64,000 bases of DNA from Nostoc edaphicum CCNP1411 (GCF_014023275.1 NZ_CP054698.1:2108001-2172000), one strand, 5' to 3'. Shown: positions 18,317 to 29,185, numbered from the stretch's first letter. The notes: a model not told the origin generated them from the letters alone. Translations and numbers: made by a program.

Positions 18317-19510
18317 TTAATTAGTCTTTGATAGCTCGTGATCGGTGTAATTGATATCCTTCAGCACTGCTACCAATTTTTCAATATGTGCTGCTTCATG
18401 AGTTGCCATTAAAGATATTCTGATCCGACTTGTGGGCACTGTAGGAGGACGAATTGCTGGGGCAAAAATACCAGCCTCTCTTAGCTGTTTTCCAGCTTTG
18501 AGTGCATCTGTAGCACTGGGCAATTGAAAACATAATATAGGTGATTCAGAAGGCAGTAATTTTAAGTTTGGTAACTGTTGTTGCAGTAAATTTTTCAAAT
18601 AATGTACGTTTTGCCACAATTGGGCACGGTGTTGCGGTTCTTGTTGCACTATCTTGATTGCTGCTAGGGCTGCTGCCGTATCAGCAGGCGAAAGCCCAGT
18701 GGTATAAATCCAACTGGGTGAGCGGTTTCGCAAAAAGTCAATTAGGAGGCTACTTCCCGCTACGTATCCGCCTAAACTACCCAAAGCTTTACTCAAAGTG
18801 CCGACTTGAATTAACTGTTTTCCCGTGCAGCCAAAATGCTCGACACACCCAGCGCCAGTTTTTCCTATGACCCCAGTGGCATGGGCTTCATCGACTAGCA
18901 GCATACAGCTAAATTGATCAGCGAGATCCAACAGTGCAGGTAATGGACATAAATCGCCATCCATGCTAAAGACGCTATCAGTAAGAATCAAACAGCGTCG
19001 GTAGTTTTGCCGCTGTTCACTCAACTGAGTTTTTAGGACTGCAATATCACAGTGCGGGTATTCCACAACTGCTGCACTACTGAGAATCGCTCCATTTTTC
19101 AGACTGGAATGATTGTACTGGTCTGATAAAACTAAATCACGCTTGCCAACGAGGGCAGTAATTGCACCCAAATTTGCTAGATACCCTGAACTAAATACCA
19201 AGGAATCTTCTGTTTGTTTGGTAGATGCGATCGCCTCCTCTAACTCCCTGTGTAATTGTCGATGCCCACTGAGTAATCTAGAACCAGTACTACCAGTTCC
19301 AAATTCGGCGATCGCAGCAGTTGCAGCTGCCATCAACCGCTCATCCCCAGCCAATCCCAAATAGTCATTACTGGCAAAATTAATTACCTCTTGCCCAGCT
19401 AAAACCACCGTTGCACCCGGACGACCATTGATAGGTTGTACCGAACGATACCAGTCTGCCCGATGAATTGTTGCTAAGGACTGTTCTAGCCAAGCATAAG
19501 GATCAGTCAT
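18317..19510 (-). CDS. bioF: 8-amino-7-oxononanoate synthase
   Basis: 397-residue PLP-dependent alpha-oxoamine synthase that condenses pimeloyl-ACP (or CoA) with alanine in biotin synthesis. Seen: [47 protein letters not shown] and the PLP lysine in [14 protein letters not shown]. The start is placed at the ATG at 19510 ([12 protein letters not shown]). The frame is open further upstream to 19576, but that extension translates GGGGCAT-type repeat DNA and is not protein-like. No other bio genes are adjacent. Confidence 0.93.
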   Translation of the reverse strand: MTDPYAWLEQSLATIHRADWYRSVQPINGRPGATVVLAGQEVINFASNDYLGLAGDERLMAAATAAIAEFGTGSTGSRLLSGHRQLHRELEEAIASTKQTEDSLVFSSGYLANLGAITALVGKRDLVLSDQYNHSSLKNGAILSSAAVVEYPHCDIAVLKTQLSEQRQNYRRCLILTDSVFSMDGDLCPLPALLDLADQFSCMLLVDEAHATGVIGKTGAGCVEHFGCTGKQLIQVGTLSKALGSLGGYVAGSSLLIDFLRNRSPSWIYTTGLSPADTAAALAAIKIVQQEPQHRAQLWQNVHYLKNLLQQQLPNLKLLPSESPILCFQLPSATDALKAGKQLREAGIFAPAIRPPTVPTSRIRISLMATHEAAHIEKLVAVLKDINYTDHELSKTN

Positions 19511-19659
19511 TGGGGATAGGGCATTGGGGATAGGGCATTGGGCATGGGGCATTAAGCTTTGCCGTTGGCGCAGCATCTCGTAGAGAAGTATTGATCATTG
19601 GGCGGGCGTTAGGGAGAATAACAAATAACTAATGACAAATGACTAATGACTAATGACAA
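19511..19659. repeat. Short tandem repeats between ruvA and bioF
   Basis: GGGGATAGGGCATT-type units (19511-19553), a CGTTGGCGCAGCATCTCGTAGAGAAG fragment of the dispersed GAGACGCT repeat, and ACTAATGAC/ACAAATGAC heptamers (19620-19656). The tandem repeats run into bioF's start. Confidence 0.85.
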
Positions 19660-20292
19660 TTAAACTTGTTCGCTACTGAGATGAGCGATCGCTTGTTTAA
19701 TCCAATCTTCGACATAGGCATCTTTGGGTAGTCCAATATCTTCACTGACTACATGGAGGGCGTGACTGACCTCATGGGCAGTATATCCCAAGGCGAAGAG
19801 AGTCATTTGCACCTCTTCGAGAATTCCTGGTGCTGGCCCACCTGTGGCGACGAAGAACCCGGCTGATTTGCGCCACTCGACTAATTTGCTTTTCAGTTCC
19901 AAACAGATGCGTTCAGCGATTTTTTTACCCACACCTGGAGCCTGAATTAAGATTTGTGTATTGCCAGCGATAATTGCTTGGACTAAATCTGGTAGTTCCA
20001 GAGTGTCCAGGAGTGCGATCGCTAAGGCTGCACCAATCCCTGTGACAGTCAGCAAGTGGCGAAATAAATCGCGTTCAGATGGCGAAGCAAAGCCATATAG
20101 AAAGGGCACTTCTTCGCGAATTTGGAAATGGGTAAAAATTTGCGCTACTCCTCCCGACTCTGGTAACTGGTTTGCTAGCCGTTGGGGAACTTGCAAATCG
20201 TACCCCAAGCCATTCACTTCCAGAGTCAGAATCACGCGATTAGCGCCAATTGTTTGGATACCAGCGACTATACCTTTTAGATAACTAATCAT
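19660..20292 (-). CDS. ruvA: Holliday junction helicase subunit RuvA
   Basis: 210 residues, close to the usual RuvA length. Domain I is the OB fold ([31 protein letters not shown]). The tandem helix-hairpin-helix motifs of domain II are clear ([16 protein letters not shown] and [20 protein letters not shown]). The C-terminal domain III that contacts RuvB follows a flexible linker. RuvA tetramers bind Holliday junctions and guide RuvB branch migration. Its ATG shares a base with the stop of the upstream phosphatase gene, so the two are translationally coupled. Confidence 0.96.
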   Translation of the reverse strand: MISYLKGIVAGIQTIGANRVILTLEVNGLGYDLQVPQRLANQLPESGGVAQIFTHFQIREEVPFLYGFASPSERDLFRHLLTVTGIGAALAIALLDTLELPDLVQAIIAGNTQILIQAPGVGKKIAERICLELKSKLVEWRKSAGFFVATGGPAPGILEEVQMTLFALGYTAHEVSHALHVVSEDIGLPKDAYVEDWIKQAIAHLSSEQV

Positions 20293-21050
20293 TACAAGAG
20301 ACCAAAATAATTTAAGCCTTCAATAATTCCACCTGCACAAAAACCTTTTGCCAGGTAGCGATGATCAACGGGATACTCATCGTGCCATTGGAGTAACTCT
20401 TTTCGGGCATTCCCCACAATGATTCCCCGTTCGTTGCCTACAGCAAATAAAGCAATATCATTACCCGAATCACCACAGACAACTGTTTGTTCTGCTGCAA
20501 ATTTCCACTTTTGGCGTAAAAACTGCATTGCCTGACCTTTATCGCTGCTATGGGGTACAATGTCAAGGTCAATACCGCTACTGTAGATTAACTTTACATT
20601 TAATTTAGATTTCTGCAACTCTGCTTCAAGTTGTGGTAGAACATTCGCAGATACTTCTTGTTCTAGAAAAAAACTCACTTTGAAGGGACGCTGTTCTGAA
20701 TCTGGTTGCCGAACTAACTCACGGTATTTGCGGGTAATAGATAATACAGTTTCCCGTTCCCATCCCGCAGAGAGGATTTCTGACCAACCTGAGTCTGGAG
20801 TATCAGTACCATCAAAGTAGATTTCTGTACCGACGGAAAGGACAAGGGCATCTGGTTGCAAAAGATTTTTTTGGGCTTGGAGTTCTTTGTAAAGTACAGG
20901 CGATCGCCCGGTAGAATAAACAATCTTAGTGCCGTATTCTTGGCGATGTCTCTTCAGCAGTTGATTTAGTTCTGGCAAAGCGCTGTCATCACCCACAGTC
21001 CGATATACGAGGGTGTCATCTAAATCGGTTACAAACAGAAATGGTTTCAT
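20292..21050 (-). CDS. Sucrose-phosphate phosphatase (HAD superfamily)
   Basis: 252-residue HAD phosphatase of the Cof/sucrose-phosphatase subfamily. The nucleophile motif is [11 protein letters not shown] (D9 and D11), motif II is YSTGRS, the lysine is in HSSDKGQAM, and the acidic motif IV is [12 protein letters not shown]. The length and sequence style match stand-alone cyanobacterial sucrose-phosphate phosphatases, which dephosphorylate sucrose-6-phosphate; related HAD enzymes act on other sugar phosphates, so the substrate is an inference. It overlaps the start of ruvA by one base. Confidence 0.85.
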   Translation of the reverse strand: MKPFLFVTDLDDTLVYRTVGDDSALPELNQLLKRHRQEYGTKIVYSTGRSPVLYKELQAQKNLLQPDALVLSVGTEIYFDGTDTPDSGWSEILSAGWERETVLSITRKYRELVRQPDSEQRPFKVSFFLEQEVSANVLPQLEAELQKSKLNVKLIYSSGIDLDIVPHSSDKGQAMQFLRQKWKFAAEQTVVCGDSGNDIALFAVGNERGIIVGNARKELLQWHDEYPVDHRYLAKGFCAGGIIEGLNYFGLL

Positions 21051-21697
21051 GATTAGAACTCTTGCAAAATTTCGTTATTCTACCGCGTGAAGAGACTTTT
21101 GCAAGAGATTTATTTTCTAGTCTACACACAAGTCTGAAATAGCTGATTAACTAGCGTTTTACCCCACCCTAACCCTCCCCGTATGTATTGGCTACGGTGT
21201 ACACACAAGTCCTAAAAACCTAGCTTGATAAGACGACTTTCCTCATTCCCAGTCTCAGACTGGGAATGCATTCATTGAGTCAGAGACTCAATGCCAGATT
21301 GGAGGCAGAGCCTCAACGAGGGGCATTCCCATGCTCTGCATGGGAACGAGATAAACGAACGAGATAAACGAGAGAAATACTTTCCCAGCCTGGAGGCTGG
21401 GAAGCAGTTGGGGCAAGGGCTGCATCTTAATTTAGTGCCATTCCTCCTTAAAGGAAGAGAGAAATAGAAGTAAGGTTTTCCAGATACCGGGAAAAGTCAG
21501 GTTATATTTCGGGTAATAAATAGATTTATAAGTTCATTACAATGATTGTTACAAAGACTTAAACCTTTCTTATACATGGAAGAGCATTTGCAACAACTAA
21601 TTATACATTTGCAGCAAATGCTTAAGCGTTTCTTATATATGAAAGAACATTAGCTGCAAACGCTCAAATTTAGATAAATAATGTTTAAATTTGAGCA
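21051..21697. repeat. Intergenic region rich in palindromic repeats
   Basis: No gene. 21240-21420 is a run of short palindromes (CATTCCCAGTCTCAGACTGGGAATG; TGAGTCAGAGACTCA; TTCCCATGCTCTGCATGGGAA; TTTCCCAGCCTGGAGGCTGGGAA). About 21465-21515 is a fragment related to the right half of the element at 17312-17551. 21560-21660 has two diverged copies of TTTCTTATACATGGAAGAGCATT. Confidence 0.7.
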
Positions 21698-21807
21698 ATA
21701 CAGCAGATTTCGCTCTAATCGAATACACGTAGAGACGTAGCACTGCTACGTCTCTACAAGGTTTTGGGTTTTATATATGTACTTCATTTACCTGAAATCT
21801 GCTGTAT
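21698..21807. mobile_element. 110-bp MITE-like element with 14-bp perfect TIR
   Basis: ATACAGCAGATTTC at 21698-21711 and its exact inverse GAAATCTGCTGTAT at 21794-21807 bound a 110-bp segment whose centre is GTAGAGACGTAGCACTGCTACGTCTCTAC, a long hairpin. No coding capacity and no obvious target duplication. It sits 16 bases from the 3' end of the next gene. Confidence 0.7.
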
Positions 21808-21823
21808 CGTGGATTAAACCGAA

Positions 21824-24800
21824 TCATTTTGAGGAATGGTATAATTTAGTCTGTACCAGCGTCACCACAGCTTCAACTAATTCTTCTGGATCGAGGGGCT
21901 TGGTAACGTGCCGTTGATAGCCACTGGTTATAGCTCGCTGAGAATCTTCAATTCTGGCATAAGCAGTTAAAGCGATCGCGGGAATTTCTCCCCCTTTTTC
22001 GGCAGTTAAAGTGCGGATCTGTTGAATCAAGGAATAACCATCAACTTCGGGCATTCCAATATCACTGACTAAGACATCGGGTTGAAAGGACTCTAGGTTT
22101 ACCAATACTTCTGCCGCAGAGGCAACAGTCAAGACTGTAGCTCCGTATTCAGCCAGCAATACTGTTAATAACTCACGGGCATCGGCATCATCATCAACTG
22201 TGAGAACTCGAATACCCGTGAGTTCGAGTGCTGGTTGTGGCAACTCATCTGGCCGCTTGATTTCCGGTTCAACATTCAGCAATGGCAACTGGACTGTAAA
22301 GGTGGCTCCCAAGCCTTCACCTGGACTATCAGCCGCGATCGTGCCGCCGTGAGCCTCAACTAATTGCCGGACGATCGCTAATCCCAATCCTAACCCGCCA
22401 TACTTGCGAGTAATTGAGACATCTTCTTGACGGAATGACTCAAAAATATATGGGAGAAACTCAGGGTTAATGCCTTTGCCAGTGTCACTGACAATAATCT
22501 CTGCCTGATTATCGAGTTGCTGTAGTCGGATTTCTACCCGTCCTCCGTTAGGGGTAAACTTGATCGCGTTAGAAAGTAAATTCCAAACGATCTGTTGCAG
22601 GCGGTTGGAATCTCCAGAGACTTGCCCAATATTCGGCAGCACCGGATGCAACAAAATTGATTTAGCAACAGCTGCGGTTCTTACTGTGTCGATCGCAGAT
22701 TCAATCACAAAGGCCAAATTTACAGGAGTCGCATCGATGCTGAGTTTGCCGCGCAGAATTTTGGCGACATCGAGCAAGTCATCAATCAGTTGAGTTTGCA
22801 ATTTCGCGTTGCGTTCGATGGTGGCTAAAGCTTCGGCTGTTTTGGTTTCACTAAATTTGCGGGTTTGTAGCAGTTTTGTCCAGCCGAGAATGGGGTTGAG
22901 GGGCGATCGCAATTCGTGGGAGAGAACGGCCAAAAACTCATCTTTGATCCGATTGGCGCGTTCGGCTTCGGCTCTGGCTGATTGTTCTAGTTGCAATAGG
23001 CGATCGCGTTCGATTTCAGCTTGTTTGCGATCGGTGATATCTTGCACGTTGCCCAGCATCCGTACTGCATTGCCCGCAGCATCATAGAAAACCTTAGCTC
23101 TAGCTGCTAACCAGCGAATGCCATCAGGGTGTAGAATGCGGTAATCAGTTTCATAATACTCTTGCTGTTGCTGGATGGTACGACTCACTATTTCATTGGC
23201 AGAAGTGCGATCGTCTGGGTACACGAGACTTAACCACAGTTCAAAGCTGACTTCCTGTGTGGTTGGGTCAAGCCCGAATAAATTACAGTATTCTTCAGAT
23301 ACATGAGCTATGTTGCGGGTAATGCCCCAATCCCATACTCCTGATCGCGTAGCTTTGTACGCCAGTTTCAACCGGGCTTCGTTCTCCTGCAATAGGAGTT
23401 CTGTCTTTTTACGTTCTGTGATATCTCGTGAAATCAATAAGATTCGTTCTAGTTGCCCGGAAGCATCCAAAATCGGGCTAACGACCACTTCCCACCATTT
23501 GGGAGTGCCTTTTACGGTTGGGCAGTATCCACGAAAAATGCTGACTTCACCTGTTTTAGCGGCAGCGAGTGCCTGCTCTGCCTGTTGCCGATAGCCGTCT
23601 TCCCAGGAGCAGAGCCATTCAGTATTCAGGTAGGAATCTAAGTCGTCAATTTCCATTAAGCATAGTCCACCTGTATTCATATACAGCAGCCGCCCGTCGA
23701 GGCTTAATACTTTGATACAGTCAGAACTACTATCTAAAATACGGTTTTTAAATTCTTCACTCTGGCGCAAAGCAAGCTCTGCCTGTTTGCGATCGCTGAT
23801 GTCTTCGGCAATCCCGGCAAACCGATAAATCTCTCCTGTTTCATCTCGCAGCGTAAAGCAGCGATCGCGAACCCAGCGAATACTACCATCGGGTAAAATA
23901 ATCCGATATTCTTGATCAAATTGACCGGCAACAGCTTTTTCATGAAATGCTCTGTCTGTCGCTTCTCGATCCTCTGGGTGGATACGATCGATCCATGCTT
24001 GTTGTCCTTGATACAAGTCCTGCGGGTTCAATCCCCACAGTTTTTTATATGCAGGACTGACATAGCTAACTCGATTTTCCAACACCTCTTTGATCCAAAA
24101 CACCGCATCAATATTTTCTGCGAGTTGGCGAAAACGTTCCTCACTCTCACGCAGAGTTTCGGCTGATCGTTTACGTTCGGTGATATCTAGATCGATACCC
24201 GCCATCTGAATCGGTTGTCCGTGTTGGTCGTAAAGTACCTTGCCCTGACTCAGTGCCCACCGAATCTTACCGTTGGGATATACTACTCGAAATTCAATTT
24301 CATAGTCTTCTCTAGTGGCGATCGCATGATCGATGGCTGCTAGTAGGCGATCGCGATCGTCAGGGTGGACTCGCGCCACAAACATCTCGAATGAACCGTC
24401 AAATTCTCCTTGTTCCAGTCCAAATAAGGCTTCCAGGTTATCCGACCAGGAAATTTTTCCCGTTAGGATGTTCCAGTTCCACGTTCCCATCCGAGAGGCT
24501 GACAGTGCCAATTGCAGCCATTCTTCGCTCTCCCGTAATTCTGCTTCTACTCGTCTGCGATCGGTCAGTTCATTCTGCACCTGTTGATAGAGTTCCGCTT
24601 GGCGAATTGCAATGCCAACTTGAATCCCCAGTTCTTTGAGCAAGTCAATCTCTAAGGGTTGCCACCTTCGAGGAGTTGCACAGTTATGAGCAATTAGCAA
24701 TCCCCAAAAGTGGTTATCGTAAATAATCGGCACTACCAAATTAGCTTTTACTTGAAACTGAGCCAACAGTTCAACGTGGCAGGGATCGATACTGCTATCC

Positions 24801-25558
24801 TGAATGTCAAAAATTGCCGTTACGTAACCCTGACGATAGCGTTGGATATAATTTTCGACAAAGGCGGTATCGTAGCTGACAGTTTCCGACGGATTCCATG
24901 CCAAGTAGTTCTCAGCGAGGCAGGGATCGTACATAGTCTGGGAGAGCAGCGATCGCCACTGTGCCCCAACTGATTCTGCGATTACTGTGCCATCCCCGTC
25001 AGGTTTTAACTGAAAAACCAAAACGCGATCGGTGTGTAGAAATTCTCGGACTTCGCCTACGGCTGTCTGGAGAATTTCATTCAGATTCGGCGATTGGTGA
25101 ATTTTCTGGGTAATATGTGCAACTACGCGCTCTCGTTCAATCCGCTGTTGTAGTTGAGTACGTAGCCGCACTGTTTCAATTGCCCCATTGACTGCTATTT
25201 GCAGCCCTTCTGGGGTGATTTGCTCTTTGACGATATAATCTTGTGCGCCCGCTTTGATCGCCTTAACTGCGATCGCCTCATTGCCCTGTCCGGTGATGAC
25301 AATTACAGGTAGGCAAGGCTGTAGTATTGAGGGTTGCAATTGTGCTAGAAATTCTAGTCCGTCCAAGTCGGGCAGTCGATAATCAAGCAACACAGCATCG
25401 GGCTGATGTTGCTGCCAAAGTTCTAGCCCTTCTTGTCCCAGCGTTGCTTCTAGGATAGTGTAAGAATGTTCGCGATCGCGCAGCAAGTACCGCCGATAAA
25501 GTTCTCGATCTTCTGGGGAATCATCGACAATTAAAAGAGTGCGCTGTTGCTGAGACAT
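21824..25558 (-). CDS. Multi-PAS hybrid histidine kinase with cyanobacteriochrome-like GAF domain
   Basis: 1244 residues, no membrane segment. Order: receiver (D59 in LLDYRLPDLDG), GAF (about 145-330), four PAS/PAC units (about 340-855), HisKA with the phosphoacceptor in FLAVLSHELRSPLNPILG, HATPase and a C-terminal receiver (VSDIGMPEVDGY). The GAF keeps the Cys-His motif of bilin-binding cyanobacteriochromes (C260-H261 in DPCHVELLAQFQVKANLVVP), plus C213 in a DPCL motif, but with about 19 extra residues between the two cysteines compared with its neighbour. The first 330 residues are clearly paralogous to the kinase at 26298-29183. Probably a phosphorelay light or redox sensor. The ATG at 25558 begins a canonical receiver. 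Confidence 0.9.
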   Translation of the reverse strand: MSQQQRTLLIVDDSPEDRELYRRYLLRDREHSYTILEATLGQEGLELWQQHQPDAVLLDYRLPDLDGLEFLAQLQPSILQPCLPVIVITGQGNEAIAVKAIKAGAQDYIVKEQITPEGLQIAVNGAIETVRLRTQLQQRIERERVVAHITQKIHQSPNLNEILQTAVGEVREFLHTDRVLVFQLKPDGDGTVIAESVGAQWRSLLSQTMYDPCLAENYLAWNPSETVSYDTAFVENYIQRYRQGYVTAIFDIQDSSIDPCHVELLAQFQVKANLVVPIIYDNHFWGLLIAHNCATPRRWQPLEIDLLKELGIQVGIAIRQAELYQQVQNELTDRRRVEAELRESEEWLQLALSASRMGTWNWNILTGKISWSDNLEALFGLEQGEFDGSFEMFVARVHPDDRDRLLAAIDHAIATREDYEIEFRVVYPNGKIRWALSQGKVLYDQHGQPIQMAGIDLDITERKRSAETLRESEERFRQLAENIDAVFWIKEVLENRVSYVSPAYKKLWGLNPQDLYQGQQAWIDRIHPEDREATDRAFHEKAVAGQFDQEYRIILPDGSIRWVRDRCFTLRDETGEIYRFAGIAEDISDRKQAELALRQSEEFKNRILDSSSDCIKVLSLDGRLLYMNTGGLCLMEIDDLDSYLNTEWLCSWEDGYRQQAEQALAAAKTGEVSIFRGYCPTVKGTPKWWEVVVSPILDASGQLERILLISRDITERKKTELLLQENEARLKLAYKATRSGVWDWGITRNIAHVSEEYCNLFGLDPTTQEVSFELWLSLVYPDDRTSANEIVSRTIQQQQEYYETDYRILHPDGIRWLAARAKVFYDAAGNAVRMLGNVQDITDRKQAEIERDRLLQLEQSARAEAERANRIKDEFLAVLSHELRSPLNPILGWTKLLQTRKFSETKTAEALATIERNAKLQTQLIDDLLDVAKILRGKLSIDATPVNLAFVIESAIDTVRTAAVAKSILLHPVLPNIGQVSGDSNRLQQIVWNLLSNAIKFTPNGGRVEIRLQQLDNQAEIIVSDTGKGINPEFLPYIFESFRQEDVSITRKYGGLGLGLAIVRQLVEAHGGTIAADSPGEGLGATFTVQLPLLNVEPEIKRPDELPQPALELTGIRVLTVDDDADARELLTVLLAEYGATVLTVASAAEVLVNLESFQPDVLVSDIGMPEVDGYSLIQQIRTLTAEKGGEIPAIALTAYARIEDSQRAITSGYQRHVTKPLDPEELVEAVVTLVQTKLYHSSK

Positions 25559-26297
25559 TGTGAATTAATTAATTCAAGTAGATATTAACCCACCTTCCGC
25601 AGGTTGGCATAGAAAATTTGACATTTTTCAAGAAATGCTAAAACCTTTCATTAATGCCAGAATCTTACCATATTAGATAGAATTTATGGGATCGCTCTTG
25701 ACATCTGCTTTGCGTTAACTTGCTTGATAATTTTAATGTATAATTTTATTCTTGCGTGCTGATAAAATTTATATCAATTTGCTAGAGGATAATCTATAAA
25801 TATTTACTTACTAATACAAATTATCTATGAAGATAGTAATAGCAATCCTCAATCAGAGGGATTAAAATCGCTGTAAAGCTTATAATTGGGTGCTTTTAAT
25901 CTCCTTATATTCTCACGTTTGAATTCGAATTACTATATCTGATTCATTAGTTATGATTGTGGTCATCTATGTAAAAATCTTAAAACCCTCTTTCTCTCTG
26001 CTCCCTAAGCTTTGCAGTTTGAATGATAATTTTTTTACTCAGCATGATATTACACCAATGGCAGAACATATACAAACTGAATGCGATTGCCGTTATCACA
26101 ATTGCAAATATACTCAATAAGTAAGATAGATATAAATATCTATGCATAAAAAAATTAAAGTTTGTAGTAAGGACTTTAGTCCTAGCTTTGGGGACTGAAG
26201 TCCCCACTACAAACTTTTTATTATGGTTATTTTAGATATGAGTTAAAAAAAATTAGCTTTTTTCTATATCTGCGGAATATAAGTTGAACTATAATTG
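25559..26297. other. AT-rich intergenic region between two hybrid kinases
   Basis: About 740 bases with low GC and no convincing gene; a weak 55-residue hydrophobic frame on the minus strand near 25980-26145 is not supported. The only distinct structure is the palindromic repeat at 26157-26217. The promoter of the 21824-25558 kinase should lie just above 25559. Confidence 0.55.
26157..26217. repeat. 61-bp palindromic repeat with 12-bp perfect arms
   Basis: AAAGTTTGTAGT at 26157-26168 is exactly inverted as ACTACAAACTTT at 26206-26217. Inside are GGACTTTAGTCC and GGGGACTGAAGTCCCC, both self-complementary. A GGACTAAAGTCC palindrome recurs at about 52916-52930, so this is a dispersed cyanobacterial palindrome. 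Confidence 0.75.
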
Positions 26298-29183
26298 CTA
26301 GTTATCAGTTTTTGAGAGTTGCTGGGCGATCATCTCCAATAACTGCTTGAGTTTTATCGGCTTGGCTAAATAGTGGTTTGCGCCCGCTTCTACACACCGT
26401 TCTAAATCTCCCGGCATGACCAAAGCTGTCAGAGCAATGATCGGAATCGAGTGGGTTTTGGTATCGGCACGAATTTGCCGGGTTGCTTCTAATCCATCCA
26501 TTTGTGGCATTTGAATATCCATCAAGATGAGATGAGGCTGATGCTGTTTAGCCATTTGCACGGCTTCTAAGCCATTGCGGGCAAGCATAACCTGAAAATT
26601 ATATGCCTCCAGGTAACTCATGAGCGTAGTGATGTTGGCTTCATTGTCTTCTGCTAACAAAATTTTGGGGGCTTGGGCTGATTCGGCCGCAGCAATGACA
26701 ATGGCAGCTTGTGGGTTGGGCGATTGAACCTTTGTGAAAATCCGGTTCAATGCTTGATAAAACTTTTGTCGTGAGAGAGGTTTTAAAAGATATTCAGTAG
26801 ATTTTAATTCTAAAATGCGCGATCGCTCATCCACCACTGAAATGAGAATAATCGGAATATTCTGAGTCTGGGGATGTGCTTTTAACTCCCTTAACACTTC
26901 CCACCCAGAACTTTTAGGCAGCAAGATATCCAGCACAATCACATCCGGCTTGACTTGTAGAGCAACTTTCAAGACACCTTCCCCAACTGGGTGAATTACA
27001 CTAGTTACGCCTAATTCCGCAAAATATCGTTTAATTTGGTTAGCAGCCACACCGGAATCTTCTACTACTAAAGCTTTTTGGATTTCACCTTCATTCAATG
27101 GAGCTTCAGGTAATGGTGAGTCATCTTGTTTAAATAAGGGATGCCACGGCAACATGACACTAAAGCAACTTCCTTGTCCCACCTCGCTCTCGACATGGAT
27201 GCTGCCACCATGTAAATCGACAATACGCTGGATGATCGATAATCCTAGTCCGCTTCCTGTATAACGTCGTGATAGGGAACTGTCTAACTGAATAAACGGC
27301 TGAAATATCTGGCTCAAATTTTCTGGGGAAATTCCAATTCCGTTATCAATTACCCGAAATTCAACGGCTTGCTGTGGCGAGTTCATCTTGACTTCAAACT
27401 TAACGCGACCTCCATCGGGCGTAAATTTCACCGCGTTTGTCAACAAATTGACCAACACCTGAAGCAATCTCCGTTCATCAGCTTCGATGTCGGTAATGGT
27501 TTGATCGATTTCGCAGGTTAGTTGAATTTGTTTTTGTCGAGCTTGTTCTTTGACAAAATTGAGACTAGATTCACAAACTGAATCAAGCGAGACTGGACGC
27601 AATTCAATCTCCATCTTGCCTGACTCAATTTTAGATAGGTCTAAAATATCGTTAATCAATGCCAGTAAGTGTTCCCCACTCTGTTCGATGGTCTTTAAAA
27701 ACTGGCTTTGTTTCGGGGTTAAGCTGCCAAAGACTTCCTCCAATAGGGCTTCAGATAATCCGAGAATTGAGTTGAGAGGGGTACGCAATTCATGACTCAT
27801 ATTTGCCAGAAATTCGTCTTTGAGTCGGGCGGCTCTAGCTAATTCGGCATTGGCTAAACTGACACGCTCACTACTATGACGCAGTTGGGCTTCTGCCTCT
27901 TTCAGCTTGGTAATATCTCGTCCCACAGATTGAAATTCTGTACATTGTCCTTGCTGATTAAATATCATCCGGTTGATCCACTGAGTCCAGCGAATTTCAC
28001 CGTTGATAATCACTCGGTTCTCAATAGTGACGGTGGGATTTTCGGCACTCATAGAGTTTACCAACCGAGTCACCATTTCCCGATCCTCTGCAAAAATCAC
28101 AGGTTGAAAACTCTTACCAAGAATTTCCTCTGGTTTTAGCCCAAAGTAACGACAATAGGCGCTATTAACAAACTCAATGGTGCTATCTGGTAAATACCGG
28201 GCAATCAATTCTGTTTGATCTTCAACAATGGCACGATAACGGGCTTCACTCTGCTGCTCTAGTTGGGCATAAGCATTAGCTTGCTGGAGAGCAATTCCCA
28301 GGTGAACTGCAAGTTGTTGGAGTAATTCAATTTCCATCAACTGCCACGATCGCGGAGCGATACAATGATGGGCAATCAAAAGTCCCCACAATTGGTCATC
28401 TCGCAGAATGGGGACAACTAAATTTGCCCTTACCTGAAACTGTGCGAGAAATTCCACATGACAGGAAGCAAGACTGCCGTCATAAATATCAGATTTTGCC
28501 ATTACCCGCCCTTGCTGATAGCGTTCTATACAACTTTCGGCAAAGCAAGGGTCATAGATTTTAGCCGACAGGACTGCTCGCCATTCTCCGACAACAGATT
28601 CGGCGACAACGATGCCATTTCCGTCAGCATCTAACTGAAAAACGATGACGCGATCGGTCTGGAGAAACTGGCGCACCTCAGTTACAGTGGTTTGGAGAAT
28701 TTGATCTAGTTCCAGTGATTGGTGAATTTGCTGGCTGATTTGTCTAGTCAAGCGTTCTCGTTCAATTTGCTGTTGCAGTTGGGTACGCATCTGCACGCTG
28801 GCGATCGCTCGATTCATTGCCAGGTGTAACCCTTGTGAGGTAATTTGCCCTTTAACTAGATAATCTTGTGCGCCGGCTTTCATCGCCTGAACTGCGATCG
28901 CTTCATTGCCCTGTCCTGTTACCATAATCACCGGGAAACATGGCTGTTGCAGGCAGGATTGTAACCGAGCTAGAAATTCCAGTCCATCCAAATCGGGCAG
29001 TCGATAATCAAGTAAAACCACATCTGGCTGATGTTGCTGCCAAAGTTCCAGACCTTGTTTACCTAGTGTCGCCTCTAAAATGGTATGGGAATATTCCTGG
29101 TCACGCAGTAAATACCGCCGATAAAGTTCTCGATCTTCTGGGGAATCATCGATAATTAAGACAGTGCGCCATCTCTGACTCAT
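26298..29183 (-). CDS. Hybrid histidine kinase with DXCF-type cyanobacteriochrome-like GAF domain
   Basis: 961 residues, soluble. Order: receiver (D59), GAF (about 145-310), PAS (about 315-440), HisKA (FLANMSHELRTPLNSILG), HATPase (about 565-680), then two receivers (VIVLDILLPKSSGW and LILMDIQMPQMDGL). The GAF has the canonical chromophore Cys-His (C241-H242 in ASCHVEFLAQFQVRANLVV) and a DPCF motif with C213 exactly 28 residues earlier, the same spacing as the two chromophore cysteines of TePixJ. A bilin-binding photosensor is therefore likely. It starts two bases after the stop of the Rcp-type regulator, so it is the third gene of the phytochrome operon. Confidence 0.92.
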   Translation of the reverse strand: MSQRWRTVLIIDDSPEDRELYRRYLLRDQEYSHTILEATLGKQGLELWQQHQPDVVLLDYRLPDLDGLEFLARLQSCLQQPCFPVIMVTGQGNEAIAVQAMKAGAQDYLVKGQITSQGLHLAMNRAIASVQMRTQLQQQIERERLTRQISQQIHQSLELDQILQTTVTEVRQFLQTDRVIVFQLDADGNGIVVAESVVGEWRAVLSAKIYDPCFAESCIERYQQGRVMAKSDIYDGSLASCHVEFLAQFQVRANLVVPILRDDQLWGLLIAHHCIAPRSWQLMEIELLQQLAVHLGIALQQANAYAQLEQQSEARYRAIVEDQTELIARYLPDSTIEFVNSAYCRYFGLKPEEILGKSFQPVIFAEDREMVTRLVNSMSAENPTVTIENRVIINGEIRWTQWINRMIFNQQGQCTEFQSVGRDITKLKEAEAQLRHSSERVSLANAELARAARLKDEFLANMSHELRTPLNSILGLSEALLEEVFGSLTPKQSQFLKTIEQSGEHLLALINDILDLSKIESGKMEIELRPVSLDSVCESSLNFVKEQARQKQIQLTCEIDQTITDIEADERRLLQVLVNLLTNAVKFTPDGGRVKFEVKMNSPQQAVEFRVIDNGIGISPENLSQIFQPFIQLDSSLSRRYTGSGLGLSIIQRIVDLHGGSIHVESEVGQGSCFSVMLPWHPLFKQDDSPLPEAPLNEGEIQKALVVEDSGVAANQIKRYFAELGVTSVIHPVGEGVLKVALQVKPDVIVLDILLPKSSGWEVLRELKAHPQTQNIPIILISVVDERSRILELKSTEYLLKPLSRQKFYQALNRIFTKVQSPNPQAAIVIAAAESAQAPKILLAEDNEANITTLMSYLEAYNFQVMLARNGLEAVQMAKQHQPHLILMDIQMPQMDGLEATRQIRADTKTHSIPIIALTALVMPGDLERCVEAGANHYLAKPIKLKQLLEMIAQQLSKTDN

Positions 29184-29185
29184 GA

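Noticed and set aside
19511..19576. N-terminal extension of BioF by 22 residues
   Set aside because: The extension is a translation of tandem GGGGCATT repeats; the ATG at 19510 begins the conserved protein.
24015..24045. tRNA-like GGGTTCAATCCCC T-arm
   Set aside because: It lies within a PAS-domain coding sequence of the hybrid kinase; no acceptor stem or anticodon arm can be fitted around it.
25980..26207. 75-codon minus-strand frame with a hydrophobic stretch between the hybrid kinases
   Set aside because: Its first codons are the palindromic repeat at 26157-26217 and the remainder is AT-rich; no ribosome-binding site. A 55-residue membrane peptide cannot be fully excluded.
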